Positions 42,873-51,697 of a DNA stretch of 64,000 nt are shown here, piece after piece. The DNA lies in NCBI GenBank assembly GCA_949902595.1, contig CATLDC010000005.1:1-64000 (forward strand), in the 5' to 3' direction. A program made the position numbers and the translations under genes. The notes below the pieces were generated by a model. It was not told the DNA's origin. It ran no database searches and saw nothing but the letters and a program-made list of their open reading frames with translations. The stretch comes from an uncultured Candidatus Melainabacteria bacterium. GTDB lineage: Bacteria; Cyanobacteriota; Vampirovibrionia; Gastranaerophilales; Gastranaerophilaceae. Each line of letters starts with the position of its first letter. The first letter of the stretch is position 1.

Positions 42873-45872
42873 ATGATACAAAAAATTAGCGCTATTAATT
42901 CAAAAACACCGGTGATAAAACAACTCAAAACACAGAAAAGAGCAATCAACGAGCCAAACACGACAACTAATCCGCAATCAGGCTTAAGCGGGATTCCAAA
43001 GAGCTATATAAGCTTTAGAGGTGCGGAGAATGAAATAAAACTAAGCGAGGACGGGCAAGACCTGTACAATAAAGCTGCAGAGATTGCACTTGATGCAGGA
43101 CACACAGAACTCACCCCTCACCACGTTATAAAAGCAGCGGTTAATGAAACTACACAAAACCTGATTGGAATACCGGCAGAAGTATTGGATACCGGAGTGG
43201 TTGAGTCAATTTCTCCGCTTAGCAAAATTGCAAACGACTATGCAAAAGAAAACCTGCTTACAACAGCGGGCGGAAGAGCTGTTTTAGCAGATACACTTGA
43301 TTTGCTGGAACAAGACATTCAGCCTTACCTCGATGCATTGCCGGTTGACAATGAATTGTTAGAAGGAAGGAAGGAAGCGCCGAAAATTCCGTATTCGGCT
43401 GATTTTAATACTGCACTTGCTGATATAGCAAAGGAAACTCCTGAATTGAATGCGCACATGATTCTGGCAACAGCTTTGAATACGCTTTCAAAAGACAATG
43501 TCAGCTATCCTCAAATGTTTTTGAACAGCATGAAATCGCTTAGCAACTTCAAAAAGGGTTCTGAGCTTGAAAAAAATTACATGAAGTTTTACGACTCCAA
43601 AGCGATTAACATCTGGAACAAATTAGCGCTTGGTTCAAATATGTTTGTCACTTATAACGACAGGAACGAGGCTGACAGAATAACCTCAAGTTTTGTAAAC
43701 ACAATAAACGCGCCAAAGCATGGCGGATTCAGCAACCAAAACACCTCTGTTTATGTTATGGCAGATGATATTACACCGCAGGATTTATTGAATGAGGTTA
43801 ATTCTCTGGTTGAAGAAGAACCGGAAAAAAACAATATTTTCATCGTAAAAATGGATAACTATATTTTCAATGCGCTCAATGAAAACAACGAACAACATTA
43901 TTCAGCAGCGCTTGCGCCGCTTTTAAGCAACGAAAAAGAGAATCTCAAACTTATTTTCCTCCAGAATGAAAACTCTTATTTTGAAATAATGCAAGACCCT
44001 GTTTCCAAGACTCTGTTTTCAAAATTCATAACTTACGCGCTTCCTCCAATGCGCACTTATGAAGCACAGCAGTTTTTGAGCGAAAACAAAGAGTATTTGC
44101 AAAAAGTAAAAACACCGTTTACAGAAGACGCCAAAAATCAGGCCATACTTTACGCAGACAAGCTTGAAGGAATTTTTCCGGATAAAGCCGTAGACCTGAT
44201 GAAGCGAATTTCTTCATACTACGGTGGTGAGAAAAAGAAAATCACACTCAAGGAAGTAAATGAATTTGCATCCGTAGCCAATGATTTGTTTACAAACGGC
44301 AAAAACGCGAGCAACATAATCTATGACACAGGCAAAAACCTGAACTCGCTTTACGGCAAAGAAACAACCAAAAAAGACATTGAAGCAATTGTAAGGCAAA
44401 TCAAATCAGGAAACATTGGTACAAAGGGCATAATACTTTATTCCAAAGACGAAGAAGCCGGCTCCGGCAGGAAATTCACAGCCGAAGTTATTGCAGGAGA
44501 AGCAAAAGTACCGTTTCTAGAAATTGATACCTCTGATTTTGCAACAGCAGCTTACGAGAACGAAAACCGTATCCCGCCGCAGGTTGCAATGTCAAAAATC
44601 TTTGCTGATGCCAAGAAAGCTGCAGCGCAGAATGAGCACAAAACAGCAATTATTTACGTAAACAACTTTGAAGAATTTGCATTCTCGGGCCCGTATCTTC
44701 CGGGCTACAAGCAGGCAATGTCCCAGCTTGCCAAAGAAATGGCAGCAGCAGAAGCTGAAAACCTCAACATACTTGTGTTAGGTTCAACAAACGAGTATTT
44801 CGTAGACGCGCTTCCGGTATTTGTAAAAGGATTTGATCAGAGGCTGGTAGTTGATACACCTGCTTATAACAAGCAGTCCAGAAAAGAAGTTCTAACGCAC
44901 AGGATTGCAGAAAGAAAGCTTCCGCTTGCATACAGAACTCTTGCTGACAAGGATTATCTAATCGACAAGCTTGTGAAGCTGACCGAATACATGTCTTTTG
45001 TTGAAATCAAATCACTCATCGAAAAAACAGAGCAGATAATGCTTGAGCGTGGAAAGAAAAAAGCCTCAATTGGCGAGTTTATTGAAGCTTACCTCCAGCT
45101 TGCAACCGGAAGAACTTCGCTTCCTCAAATGCCTGAATACAACAAACAGGCTACAACTTCCCACGAGTGCGGGCACGCAACCAATCTTGAGGTTATGAAT
45201 GACCTGTACAGGGCAAAAGGAAAGCCTTGGCACCATTCAAGAGATGTAAACTTTATCACGCTTGACCCTAGAGGAAACTTCCTTGGCGCGGTATTTCAAA
45301 ACAAAACAGAAAACATTGACTACCCGATTGAAGCTCTGTTCATTGAATTAGTTTGCGCTTACGGCGGGTACTCTTGTGAAAAGCTATTCTTTGACACAAG
45401 CGGGTCAGCAGGTATCATGCAAGACCTTGCACAGGCAACCCAGAGAGCAAAGTCAGGTGTTGAGCTCTGCGGGTTCGGTGTTAACACCGGCAAGATTTCG
45501 AACGCAGCAAAAATCATGTCAGCCAAGTACAGTGAAAACGTATTCAAGGATATGGAAATAATACTTACCAACGCCCAGCTTGCCTCTGATTTAATCACCG
45601 AAACATACAGAGGGTTTAACCAATGGTTTACCCAAAAGTACACCAAGCTAATCGGCACAAACAACTGCCTGATTGACGGCGATGATTTCAGAAAAGCACT
45701 CCACAAGTGGAAGGATTCACAACCAGCTTCCTGGAAAGAAGAATGCGCAATCATGGAAGACATGGTTCTGGATATTATTAACTCCACCAAAAAGGGCAAG
45801 ATTTACGGCAAACTAAAAGAGATAACAAAATCAGATAAACTTATTTCAGGTACTCTGAAATCCATGCTGTAA
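42873..45872 (+). CDS. Clp-N / pseudo-AAA / FtsH-like M41 protease chimera (999 aa)
   Basis: A disordered N-terminus contains the short motif SYISFRG (residues 44-50). Residues about 57-190 resemble a Clp N-domain (LYNKAAEIALDAGHTELTPHHVIKAA). A degenerate Clp-type AAA module follows; its C-terminal part keeps FTEDAKNQAILYADK and FPDKAVDLM (about 413-445) but no Walker A is seen. Next is an FtsH-like AAA module with GSGRKF at 530-535 where FtsH has GTGKT, NN at 597-598 where Walker B has DE, and no RPGRFD arginine fingers. The end is an M41 peptidase with HECGH (764-768) and a probable third zinc ligand Asp 851. No membrane helices are seen. So the protease looks intact while ATPase activity looks lost. 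AACGGAG precedes the ATG. Confidence 0.8.
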   Translation: MIQKISAINSKTPVIKQLKTQKRAINEPNTTTNPQSGLSGIPKSYISFRGAENEIKLSEDGQDLYNKAAEIALDAGHTELTPHHVIKAAVNETTQNLIGIPAEVLDTGVVESISPLSKIANDYAKENLLTTAGGRAVLADTLDLLEQDIQPYLDALPVDNELLEGRKEAPKIPYSADFNTALADIAKETPELNAHMILATALNTLSKDNVSYPQMFLNSMKSLSNFKKGSELEKNYMKFYDSKAINIWNKLALGSNMFVTYNDRNEADRITSSFVNTINAPKHGGFSNQNTSVYVMADDITPQDLLNEVNSLVEEEPEKNNIFIVKMDNYIFNALNENNEQHYSAALAPLLSNEKENLKLIFLQNENSYFEIMQDPVSKTLFSKFITYALPPMRTYEAQQFLSENKEYLQKVKTPFTEDAKNQAILYADKLEGIFPDKAVDLMKRISSYYGGEKKKITLKEVNEFASVANDLFTNGKNASNIIYDTGKNLNSLYGKETTKKDIEAIVRQIKSGNIGTKGIILYSKDEEAGSGRKFTAEVIAGEAKVPFLEIDTSDFATAAYENENRIPPQVAMSKIFADAKKAAAQNEHKTAIIYVNNFEEFAFSGPYLPGYKQAMSQLAKEMAAAEAENLNILVLGSTNEYFVDALPVFVKGFDQRLVVDTPAYNKQSRKEVLTHRIAERKLPLAYRTLADKDYLIDKLVKLTEYMSFVEIKSLIEKTEQIMLERGKKKASIGEFIEAYLQLATGRTSLPQMPEYNKQATTSHECGHATNLEVMNDLYRAKGKPWHHSRDVNFITLDPRGNFLGAVFQNKTENIDYPIEALFIELVCAYGGYSCEKLFFDTSGSAGIMQDLAQATQRAKSGVELCGFGVNTGKISNAAKIMSAKYSENVFKDMEIILTNAQLASDLITETYRGFNQWFTQKYTKLIGTNNCLIDGDDFRKALHKWKDSQPASWKEECAIMEDMVLDIINSTKKGKIYGKLKEITKSDKLISGTLKSML

Positions 45873-46599
45873 TAACCTTGGAAAGAGTCTGGTCATTCTT
45901 CAGCATAAGCATGCCGCATGAGCGCGAAGTTGATGTGTATGTTGCAAAAGTCGCCTGCGCAAATTTTTTAAGGTAATCCTGCGCTTTTTCGCCGCTCAAA
46001 TCACCCGTACCCGAGATTGAGAAAACATCAATATCAAGGTTGGCAAACTTAACCGGAACATAAAGCCCTTTTGTCTCAACCACAGGAGATAAAAGCACGA
46101 GGGTTTTCGGCTTATATGCAATCTTGTCAGCAACAAGAATCGCTGTGCTTGCCCCAATATCAGAGCCCACTATCGCCCAATTATTGAAGAATACTTTTTT
46201 ACTGTTTTCAGCCTTAACAGTCTCAATAACCTTAACCACATCGTCCGGATACTTTGCATAAGCGCTGTTTGTCAGACTTTTCCAGGAAGTTCGAACCAGC
46301 TTCCCGCTGTAAACACTCGCTCCATGCCCCCGAAGGTCAATCTTCAAAACCGCATACCCTTTATCCATAAGCTCCCGTGGCAAAGTCTCCCACCAGCCGG
46401 ATGAGTAGCCGAGAGAATGCAGAAGCACAACCGTCTGAAATTCTTTTTGTGATTTGACTTTCGGGTACTCAAGAGTTGCCTTAATATTAAACCCGTCCAC
46501 TGACTGGACGCTTATTTCTCTCTTTGTTGTTGATGATGCCGCAAGCACCCCGTTTATTAAAATTAAAAAAAATGCTAAAATAAGAATAATTCTTTTCAT
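45841..46599 (-). CDS. Exported alpha/beta hydrolase
   Basis: Signal peptide (KRIILILAFFLILINGVLAA) and then an alpha/beta hydrolase fold: LLHSLGYSSGWW (oxyanion loop), LKIDLRGHGAS and the strand-elbow IVGSDIGASTA. At the elbow the usual G-x-S-x-G reads G-S-D-I-G, so the nucleophile position is Asp rather than Ser, as in dehalogenase/epoxide-hydrolase-type enzymes, or activity is altered. The 252-aa length is typical. The promoter indicates a leaderless mRNA. Its 3' end overlaps the convergent chimera gene by 32 nt. Confidence 0.8.
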   Translation of the reverse strand: MKRIILILAFFLILINGVLAASSTTKREISVQSVDGFNIKATLEYPKVKSQKEFQTVVLLHSLGYSSGWWETLPRELMDKGYAVLKIDLRGHGASVYSGKLVRTSWKSLTNSAYAKYPDDVVKVIETVKAENSKKVFFNNWAIVGSDIGASTAILVADKIAYKPKTLVLLSPVVETKGLYVPVKFANLDIDVFSISGTGDLSGEKAQDYLKKFAQATFATYTSTSRSCGMLMLKNDQTLSKVITAWISEYLK

Positions 46600-46605
46600 A
46601 CCGAT

Positions 46606-46634
46606 ATTATATCACATGAAATTGAGCGTTACAA
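46606..46634 (-). promoter_or_regulatory. Promoter for the exported hydrolase, leaderless
   Basis: Minus-strand TTGTAA (46629-46634), 17 bp, TATAAT (46606-46611), then 6 nt to ATG at 46599. The -35 lies inside a 12-bp core shared with the repeated element at 22695 and 30874. Confidence 0.7.
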
Positions 46635-46665
46635 ATCTTAATAATTGGGCAATTATTTAACTTAG

Positions 46666-46683
46666 ATATACTTTATATATATA
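46666..46683 (+). promoter_or_regulatory. 18-bp upstream element shared with the gene at 22799
   Basis: ATATACTTTATATATATA, identical to 22747-22764, 21 nt before the ATG of the FliG/MgtE-N-like gene. It contains a possible -10 (TATACT) with TTGGGC 16 bp upstream. Confidence 0.5.
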
Positions 46684-46704
46684 AGAAATAATTAAGGAGA
46701 TTTC

Positions 46705-47613
46705 ATGCCAATAGTTTTAGACGTAAATATGAAATTATTTGCTGACAGGATGAACATAACCTCTTCCCGCATGATTCAGGATTATGGTCTAAAAACTGTT
46801 GACGAAATTATTGAGGCTGAAGCAGCGCAGGGGAATACACAGGCGATTAATTATGCGCGTGAGATGTACAATTCTCCGGCAAAATTAATCAAGATATTTA
46901 AGCTTGCTGATGTTGAAAACAAGTTTGTAATCCTTCACAACATGGACGACAGAACCCGCCAGATGGTGCTTCCGATGCTGGACAGCGAAGATTTGGTTAT
47001 GGGTCTGTATTTCTTTACGCAGGACAAGTTGCTTGAAATGCTCAAGGAAGTTGACATTGAAGAGCTTGTAAGGGTTGTTCTCGGTGCATTTCCGTTAGAA
47101 GACATTGTGATGATGTTTACAGAAGACGACCTTGCAGCGTTTTTCCAGAACGAGGAGTTGGAAAAATACGATGTTATAAACCAGCTTAAGAGTATGCCTC
47201 CGGAAGTTATGATAAAGTTTGTTGAAGGAGTCACCGGTCAGCCTTCTGACCAGACAAATCCAATGGATTTAATTAACATGATTGAGCAGATGCCGCTTGA
47301 CCAGTACAGAGACTTTATGTCAGCGATTGATCCGGACGTGCAGAGGCAGTTGACTTTCCAGCTTACGAAGCAGAAGCCGGATTATCTCCAATTATTTGAA
47401 TCAGAGACTTACATAAACATGTTGAGCACGCTTATGAAGCCGGAGATGATTAAGCCAATGATTAATCTCAACAAGGAGTCACTGGTTAACATGATATCAA
47501 TTCTTCCTGACGATTTGATGGCAATTGTCGCTGCGCAGGTTGACACAAAAGACTTTGCAGAATTCTTGCTTGACGACAGGCTTGACCTGCTTGAAGGCGC
47601 GTTAATGATTTAG
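46705..47613 (+). CDS. FliG/MgtE-N-like helical repeat protein
   Basis: A 302-aa, acidic, all-helical soluble protein with short repeating helices (FKLADVENKFVILHNMDDRTRQMVLPMLDSEDLVMGL; PLEDIVMMFTEDDLAAFF; LLDDRLDLLEGALMI). The pattern resembles the MgtE-N / FliG-N helical superfamily, but the usual FliG middle and torque domains are not evident. It has AAGGAG before ATG and shares an 18-bp upstream element with the coiled-coil gene at 22799. I infer a role with the same export or motility-like system, with low certainty. It overlaps the convergent gene by 12 nt. Confidence 0.55.
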   Translation: MPIVLDVNMKLFADRMNITSSRMIQDYGLKTVDEIIEAEAAQGNTQAINYAREMYNSPAKLIKIFKLADVENKFVILHNMDDRTRQMVLPMLDSEDLVMGLYFFTQDKLLEMLKEVDIEELVRVVLGAFPLEDIVMMFTEDDLAAFFQNEELEKYDVINQLKSMPPEVMIKFVEGVTGQPSDQTNPMDLINMIEQMPLDQYRDFMSAIDPDVQRQLTFQLTKQKPDYLQLFESETYINMLSTLMKPEMIKPMINLNKESLVNMISILPDDLMAIVAAQVDTKDFAEFLLDDRLDLLEGALMI

Positions 47614-48336
47614 GAAAACTCCTCTTACGTAGTAGTTTTCGTCGGTTTTAAGCTGTTCGTACAATTCGTTTCTAATATTTGCAGCCAGAATAAGTTCTGC
47701 GGCTTTTTCTCTTATCGTGTACTCACTCTGTGCAGCCGAGCGGGTCAAAATCTCTTCAAGCAGCTTTGAATCAACCAGTTCATAGAAATCTTTGAGTGTT
47801 TCCAGACACCAGTAGAGTTTGAATAGTTGTTTATTGATTACGTATTTTTTATCACGGAATATGAACTTATCCAGCTCATCGAGAGCCTGATTAGTGAAAC
47901 ACAGAATCCTTTCGGTATATCTTTGTGAAAATTCTTTATCGGATTTTAGCAGTTTTGCGCTATCGACCACGAGTCTGCAAATATTTGCATTAATATCAAT
48001 AGCAGCGTCTGCAAAGGTTTCCGGATAGCAGAAGTATTGTCTTGAATTTTCGTCAATCGAGATTATCCGGTTTATTTTCAGAGCAACGGCTTCCCTTATT
48101 TTCCCGTCGCAGCCTGTGAGGTTCTGAACGAGAGCTTTTGAGTCGGTTTCGGTTTTGACATAATCAAAATTCAGTGCAGCAATCTGTTTTTCAGGAATAT
48201 TGCCGGTTTCAAGCATAGCAAGGAGTTCTTCGTGTGAGAACTCTTTTTCGCTCATATTATACGCCTGTTCAAAATTTGTATCTAAATCTTTATAAAAACC
48301 CGAATTCAAATTTATCTTTTCCTTTTTATATAACAC
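47602..48336 (-). CDS. Hypothetical HEAT-like helical protein
   Basis: Not recognised. Up to 244 aa, helical and acidic, with segments like LLAMLETGNIPEKQIAALN and IREKAAELILAANIRNELYEQL that suggest HEAT-type repeats. No signal or membrane helix. The start is unsure: GTG 48336, TTG 48309 (behind AAGGA) or ATG 48255 (MSEKEFSHEEL) are all possible. It meets the FliG/MgtE-N-like gene tail to tail with a 12-nt overlap. Confidence 0.6.
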   Translation of the reverse strand: MLYKKEKINLNSGFYKDLDTNFEQAYNMSEKEFSHEELLAMLETGNIPEKQIAALNFDYVKTETDSKALVQNLTGCDGKIREAVALKINRIISIDENSRQYFCYPETFADAAIDINANICRLVVDSAKLLKSDKEFSQRYTERILCFTNQALDELDKFIFRDKKYVINKQLFKLYWCLETLKDFYELVDSKLLEEILTRSAAQSEYTIREKAAELILAANIRNELYEQLKTDENYYVRGVFLNH

Positions 48337-48436
48337 TATCTTAGCACAACGAACAATGTTTTTGCAGGTAAAAATAGTTTTAATGTATGATAAGTAAAAT
48401 AACTATTGCTGTATAATATACTTTAAGGAGACTATC

Positions 48437-48613
48437 ATGAATTTACTAGAAACAATTATCCATAAAGTTTTAATATTCGAAAAAGAGCCGCAAAGGGTTG
48501 GCTTGTCACAGTTCAAAGACAGACCTGTAGCAAAGCCGGTTGAACCTTCTATCAAGTCAAAAAACGTTAAGCTTTCTGACCTGATGCGCCGCGGTGCAGC
48601 GCAGGATGTTTAA
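48437..48613 (+). CDS. Small basic protein (58 aa)
   Basis: A short gene reading MNLLETIIHKVLIFEKEP at its start and KLSDLMRRGAAQDV at its end. An AAGGAG site 6 nt before ATG and TATAAT at 48412-48417 support expression. The first 14 residues form a small amphipathic helix, and the rest is basic and probably disordered. The upstream ATATACTTTA matches part of the element before the genes at 22799 and 46705. Function unknown. Confidence 0.6.
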   Translation: MNLLETIIHKVLIFEKEPQRVGLSQFKDRPVAKPVEPSIKSKNVKLSDLMRRGAAQDV

Positions 48614-48647
48614 AGAACAGCCAGGCAGCTAGGGTAGCCAAGCGGTT

Positions 48648-50003
48648 TTAGAACATCAACCTGAACAGCAGGAATCTCTTATTCAATTTTTCAGAGAATT
48701 TCTTCAGATTAGAAACGGTTTCAGAAGTATCAGTCATAATCTGTTTCAAGCCTTCTTTATCGCCGCCTTCGCCATTGATTGTTTCGAGCGCATTTGAGAC
48801 TTCGCACATAGTAACGTTCAGATTATCGATTGATGTATTAATCTTAGACTTAAGGTTTTCATCTTTTGTCATGCGGTTAACCGAAGTAGAAATCTCGTTG
48901 AGGTTCTTCATAACAGCGTTAAGGTCTTCTGCAAACTCCTTAGCGTCAACCGCACCAAGAATCGGAGCAAGCTGTTTTGAGAGATTTGAAACAGCTTCCG
49001 CAGTTTCATAAACGGTCGGTTTGAATTTTTCATCCCCGACTATACCGTTAACATTAACAGCGAGTTTATTGAAGTTTGTTGAAACATCGCTCATCATCCA
49101 GAGGATTGCATCAATATCGTTTTTGGAGGTTTCAACCAGTTTTTCAGTCTTAGCAAGTGTTGTTGTTGCCTGCGCAGTCAAATCCTTGAAGTTTGTAACA
49201 GATTGTCTGATTTCAGAAATCAACTGGTCATTCAGAAGCTCGTTTACGATTCTATTTGTTTCTGTAAGTGACTCGGCAGCCTTATATTGCAAGTCCATAA
49301 AATCAGCAATTCTCATCGGCTCAACCACTGTATAAGGCGATGTTTGCTGCGGGTAAGGAAGCTGGATATTATCAAGCGGCGCGATTCTAAGTTTTTTTAC
49401 GCCGTTTTCTGTGATAATTTTACCGGTCATAAAATGCGGCAAGATAAGCCCCGGAAGGTTTACAACATAGTCAACTTTGTATGCATAGCTTGTTTTGATA
49501 ATATCCTTAAGCTCGTCCGGAACAAGTTTTGCTGTCATAATCTGGGATTTTTTAACCTTACCAACATCGTAATACTTGTCATCCAGTTTGATTTCCACAA
49601 TCGCATCATTCGCAAGCAGGTCTTGATTCACAACCGGAATATAGACCGTACGCAATCTTGGTGGAGTGATTTCCAAGAACTGTTCGCCAATCAGGCCGGA
49701 TTGCTGAATAGAGAGCATGGAGGCCTTTGGAATAGTGATTCCGGGCTCTGTAATAACGAACTTCATCTTAACATAGCTTGATTCCCCGCTTACAACCGGA
49801 GTGATTTCTTCCACCTGTCCGACTCTAAGTCCCATCATTTGCACGCCGGAGCCCGGTCTCATGCCGTTTACGTCTTTGAATCTGACTTCTATTCTTTCTG
49901 CTGATGAAAAAGAGCGACCCTTAATCCAGAGAACCGTAAACAGTAGTATTGTTAAGGCTACAAGTGTTAGTATTCCTACTTTAAATGATGGTGACATTTT
50001 CAT
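48648..50003 (-). CDS. mlaD: MCE-domain lipid transport protein (MlaD type)
   Basis: Substrate-binding MCE protein of the Mla phospholipid transporter, anchored in the inner membrane by one N-terminal helix (KVGILTLVALTILLFTVLWI). The MCE domain is clear (RFKDVNGMRPGSGVQMMGLRVGQVEEI ... QQSGLIGEQFLEI). Beyond it, from residue about 230, are some 220 residues of coiled-coil helices (SLTETNRIVNELL, NFKDLTAQATTTLAKTEKLV), making it much longer than E. coli MlaD and more like plastid/cyanobacterial or actinobacterial MCE proteins. It is third in mlaE-mlaF-mlaD, 19 nt after mlaF. Confidence 0.93.
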   Translation of the reverse strand: MKMSPSFKVGILTLVALTILLFTVLWIKGRSFSSAERIEVRFKDVNGMRPGSGVQMMGLRVGQVEEITPVVSGESSYVKMKFVITEPGITIPKASMLSIQQSGLIGEQFLEITPPRLRTVYIPVVNQDLLANDAIVEIKLDDKYYDVGKVKKSQIMTAKLVPDELKDIIKTSYAYKVDYVVNLPGLILPHFMTGKIITENGVKKLRIAPLDNIQLPYPQQTSPYTVVEPMRIADFMDLQYKAAESLTETNRIVNELLNDQLISEIRQSVTNFKDLTAQATTTLAKTEKLVETSKNDIDAILWMMSDVSTNFNKLAVNVNGIVGDEKFKPTVYETAEAVSNLSKQLAPILGAVDAKEFAEDLNAVMKNLNEISTSVNRMTKDENLKSKINTSIDNLNVTMCEVSNALETINGEGGDKEGLKQIMTDTSETVSNLKKFSEKLNKRFLLFRLMF

Positions 50004-50022
50004 TATGTATTTATCCTCATTA

Positions 50023-50739
50023 TTAATTCATTTTCATCGGACCTTCGAGCGAAGCGTTTACAAACTGCTTTGTATAAGGAGTTTCTTCTCTGCACAGGTC
50101 TTCCGGCGAACCTTCAAATACTGCATGACCATTATACAACATCAAAACAGAATCTGCTGTTCTGTTTATTGTAGACATCTGGTGCGTAACAACAATTGAA
50201 GCTGCGTTTGTTTCGTTTTTCAATCTTACAATGTAATCCTCGATAAGCGTGGACGAAATCGGGTCAAGCCCCGCTGTCGGCTCATCGTAGAGAATTATTT
50301 TAGGCTCTGTAACAATTGCACGCGCAAAGCTTACGCGCTTTTGCATGCCGCCTGAAAGCTCGGACGGGAATTTGTCTTCAATACCTGATAATCCAACAAG
50401 CTCAAGCTTTTCTGCAACGATTTTCTCAAGCTCGGCTCTTGTGTATTTTCCTCTCAAGTCTTTTCTCTCCTGGAGCGCAAAAGATATGTTATCAAACACA
50501 TTGAGCGAATCAAAGAGCGCAGAGTACTGGAACACCATTGCAATATCACCGCCGCTTGTATTAATCTCACCGGAATCTTTTTCCAGAAGTCCGCTTATGA
50601 GTTTAAGCACGGTGCTTTTTCCGGAGCCGCTAAAGCCGATGATTGAAAGGATTTTCCCGTCATCAACTTTGAACGAGATATCGTCCAGAATAACTTTTTT
50701 ATCAAATGATTTTACAAGATTTTTTACTTCTATTCCCAT
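50023..50739 (-). CDS. mlaF: Mla-type ABC transporter ATPase
   Basis: ABC ATPase powering MCE-based lipid transport. Walker A GFSGSGKST (about residues 34-42), Q-loop VFQYSALFDSL typical of MlaF, signature ELSGGMQKRVSFARAI, Walker B IILYDEPTAGLDP and switch VVTHQ are intact. 238 aa. It lies between mlaE and mlaD, all minus strand. Confidence 0.95.
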   Translation of the reverse strand: MGIEVKNLVKSFDKKVILDDISFKVDDGKILSIIGFSGSGKSTVLKLISGLLEKDSGEINTSGGDIAMVFQYSALFDSLNVFDNISFALQERKDLRGKYTRAELEKIVAEKLELVGLSGIEDKFPSELSGGMQKRVSFARAIVTEPKIILYDEPTAGLDPISSTLIEDYIVRLKNETNAASIVVTHQMSTINRTADSVLMLYNGHAVFEGSPEDLCREETPYTKQFVNASLEGPMKMN

Positions 50740-50767
50740 TTATTAACCCTATATAATTCCTAGCTGC

Positions 50768-51568
50768 CTAATAAAAGAACATCGCTGCAAAGATTAAGTC
50801 CAGTATAACGATTGCAACAAACGACCAGACAACAGCCTTCGTCGTAGCGATACCAACACCTTTTGCCCCGTCTTTTGCTTCCATGCCGCATGAGCAGCTT
50901 ATAAGAGTTATGACAAACCCGAAGCTGAGCGATTTTAGGATACAGACATTCAGGTCATGCATATTAAGCCCGAACCATACAGAGTCAAAATACGCTTTAT
51001 AAGTAAGCCCGGAGGCAAGATTTGAAGCAACAGCCCCTCCGAGCACCCCGAACACGGAAGCCACAACCACGACAAGAGGCATCATAAGAGTGCCGGCAAT
51101 TATTCTCGGTGTAAACAGGTAGTGCACAGGATTAACTTTCAGAACCCTGATTGCGTCAATTTGTTCAGTAACCTTCATTGTCGCGATTTCAGAGGCGAGC
51201 GAAGAGCCAATCATGGAGATTATTGCAAACCCTGCCATAATAACGCCTTCTTCTCTTACCATAAGTATTGCAACGAGCATGCCCACATAATTTCCCGCGC
51301 CCTGTTTTACCATCTCACCTGCTATTTGCATCGCAATAATAATAGAGGTCATGCCCACAATTGAAAGGGTTATCGGAAGCGAAGAGACTCCAAAGCGTGA
51401 AGATTGAGCCATTATTTCCCTAAAAGTTGTAGGAAACGACTTCAATCCGCGCAAAAAATCGAGTCCGAAGAGAGCGACATTACCGAGAGTTGAAACAAAG
51501 CTCGCAAACTCAGCCTGAAACATTCTGAATATTTTGTATGTATAAGTCGCTTTATAGTATATTTTCAT
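50768..51568 (-). CDS. mlaE: Mla-type ABC transporter permease
   Basis: MlaE-family permease with five or six membrane helices after a short N-terminal interfacial helix. The family block EEGVIMAGFAIISMIGSSLASEIATMKVTEQIDAI and the PRIIAGTLMMPLVVV segment are diagnostic, as is the YFDSVWFGLN loop. 266 aa. It is first in the mla unit; a TAAAAT-like -10 lies about 22 nt upstream of the ATG. Confidence 0.95.
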   Translation of the reverse strand: MKIYYKATYTYKIFRMFQAEFASFVSTLGNVALFGLDFLRGLKSFPTTFREIMAQSSRFGVSSLPITLSIVGMTSIIIAMQIAGEMVKQGAGNYVGMLVAILMVREEGVIMAGFAIISMIGSSLASEIATMKVTEQIDAIRVLKVNPVHYLFTPRIIAGTLMMPLVVVVASVFGVLGGAVASNLASGLTYKAYFDSVWFGLNMHDLNVCILKSLSFGFVITLISCSCGMEAKDGAKGVGIATTKAVVWSFVAIVILDLIFAAMFFY

Positions 51569-51697
51569 CTCAACTCTTTAGTGTTGTATTTTACTACACA
51601 GTTTATTATACCAGAGATACCAATTTATTTACAAATATTTTTTTATTTATGCTAAACTAAATCTTAGGAGTATTCAGAATTGGGAGTTTTTAATTAA

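Noticed and set aside
48632..48650. Sequence resembling a tRNA D-arm (GGGTAGCCAAGCGGTTTTAG)
   Set aside because: No acceptor, anticodon or T-arm follows; downstream bases belong to the end of mlaD. A tRNA fragment or attachment remnant is possible but unsupported.
48623..50769. Inverted 11-bp copies of AGGCAGCTAGG flanking mlaF-mlaD
   Set aside because: Only 11 bp, no target duplication, transposase or altered composition; likely chance, and partly at the mlaE stop.
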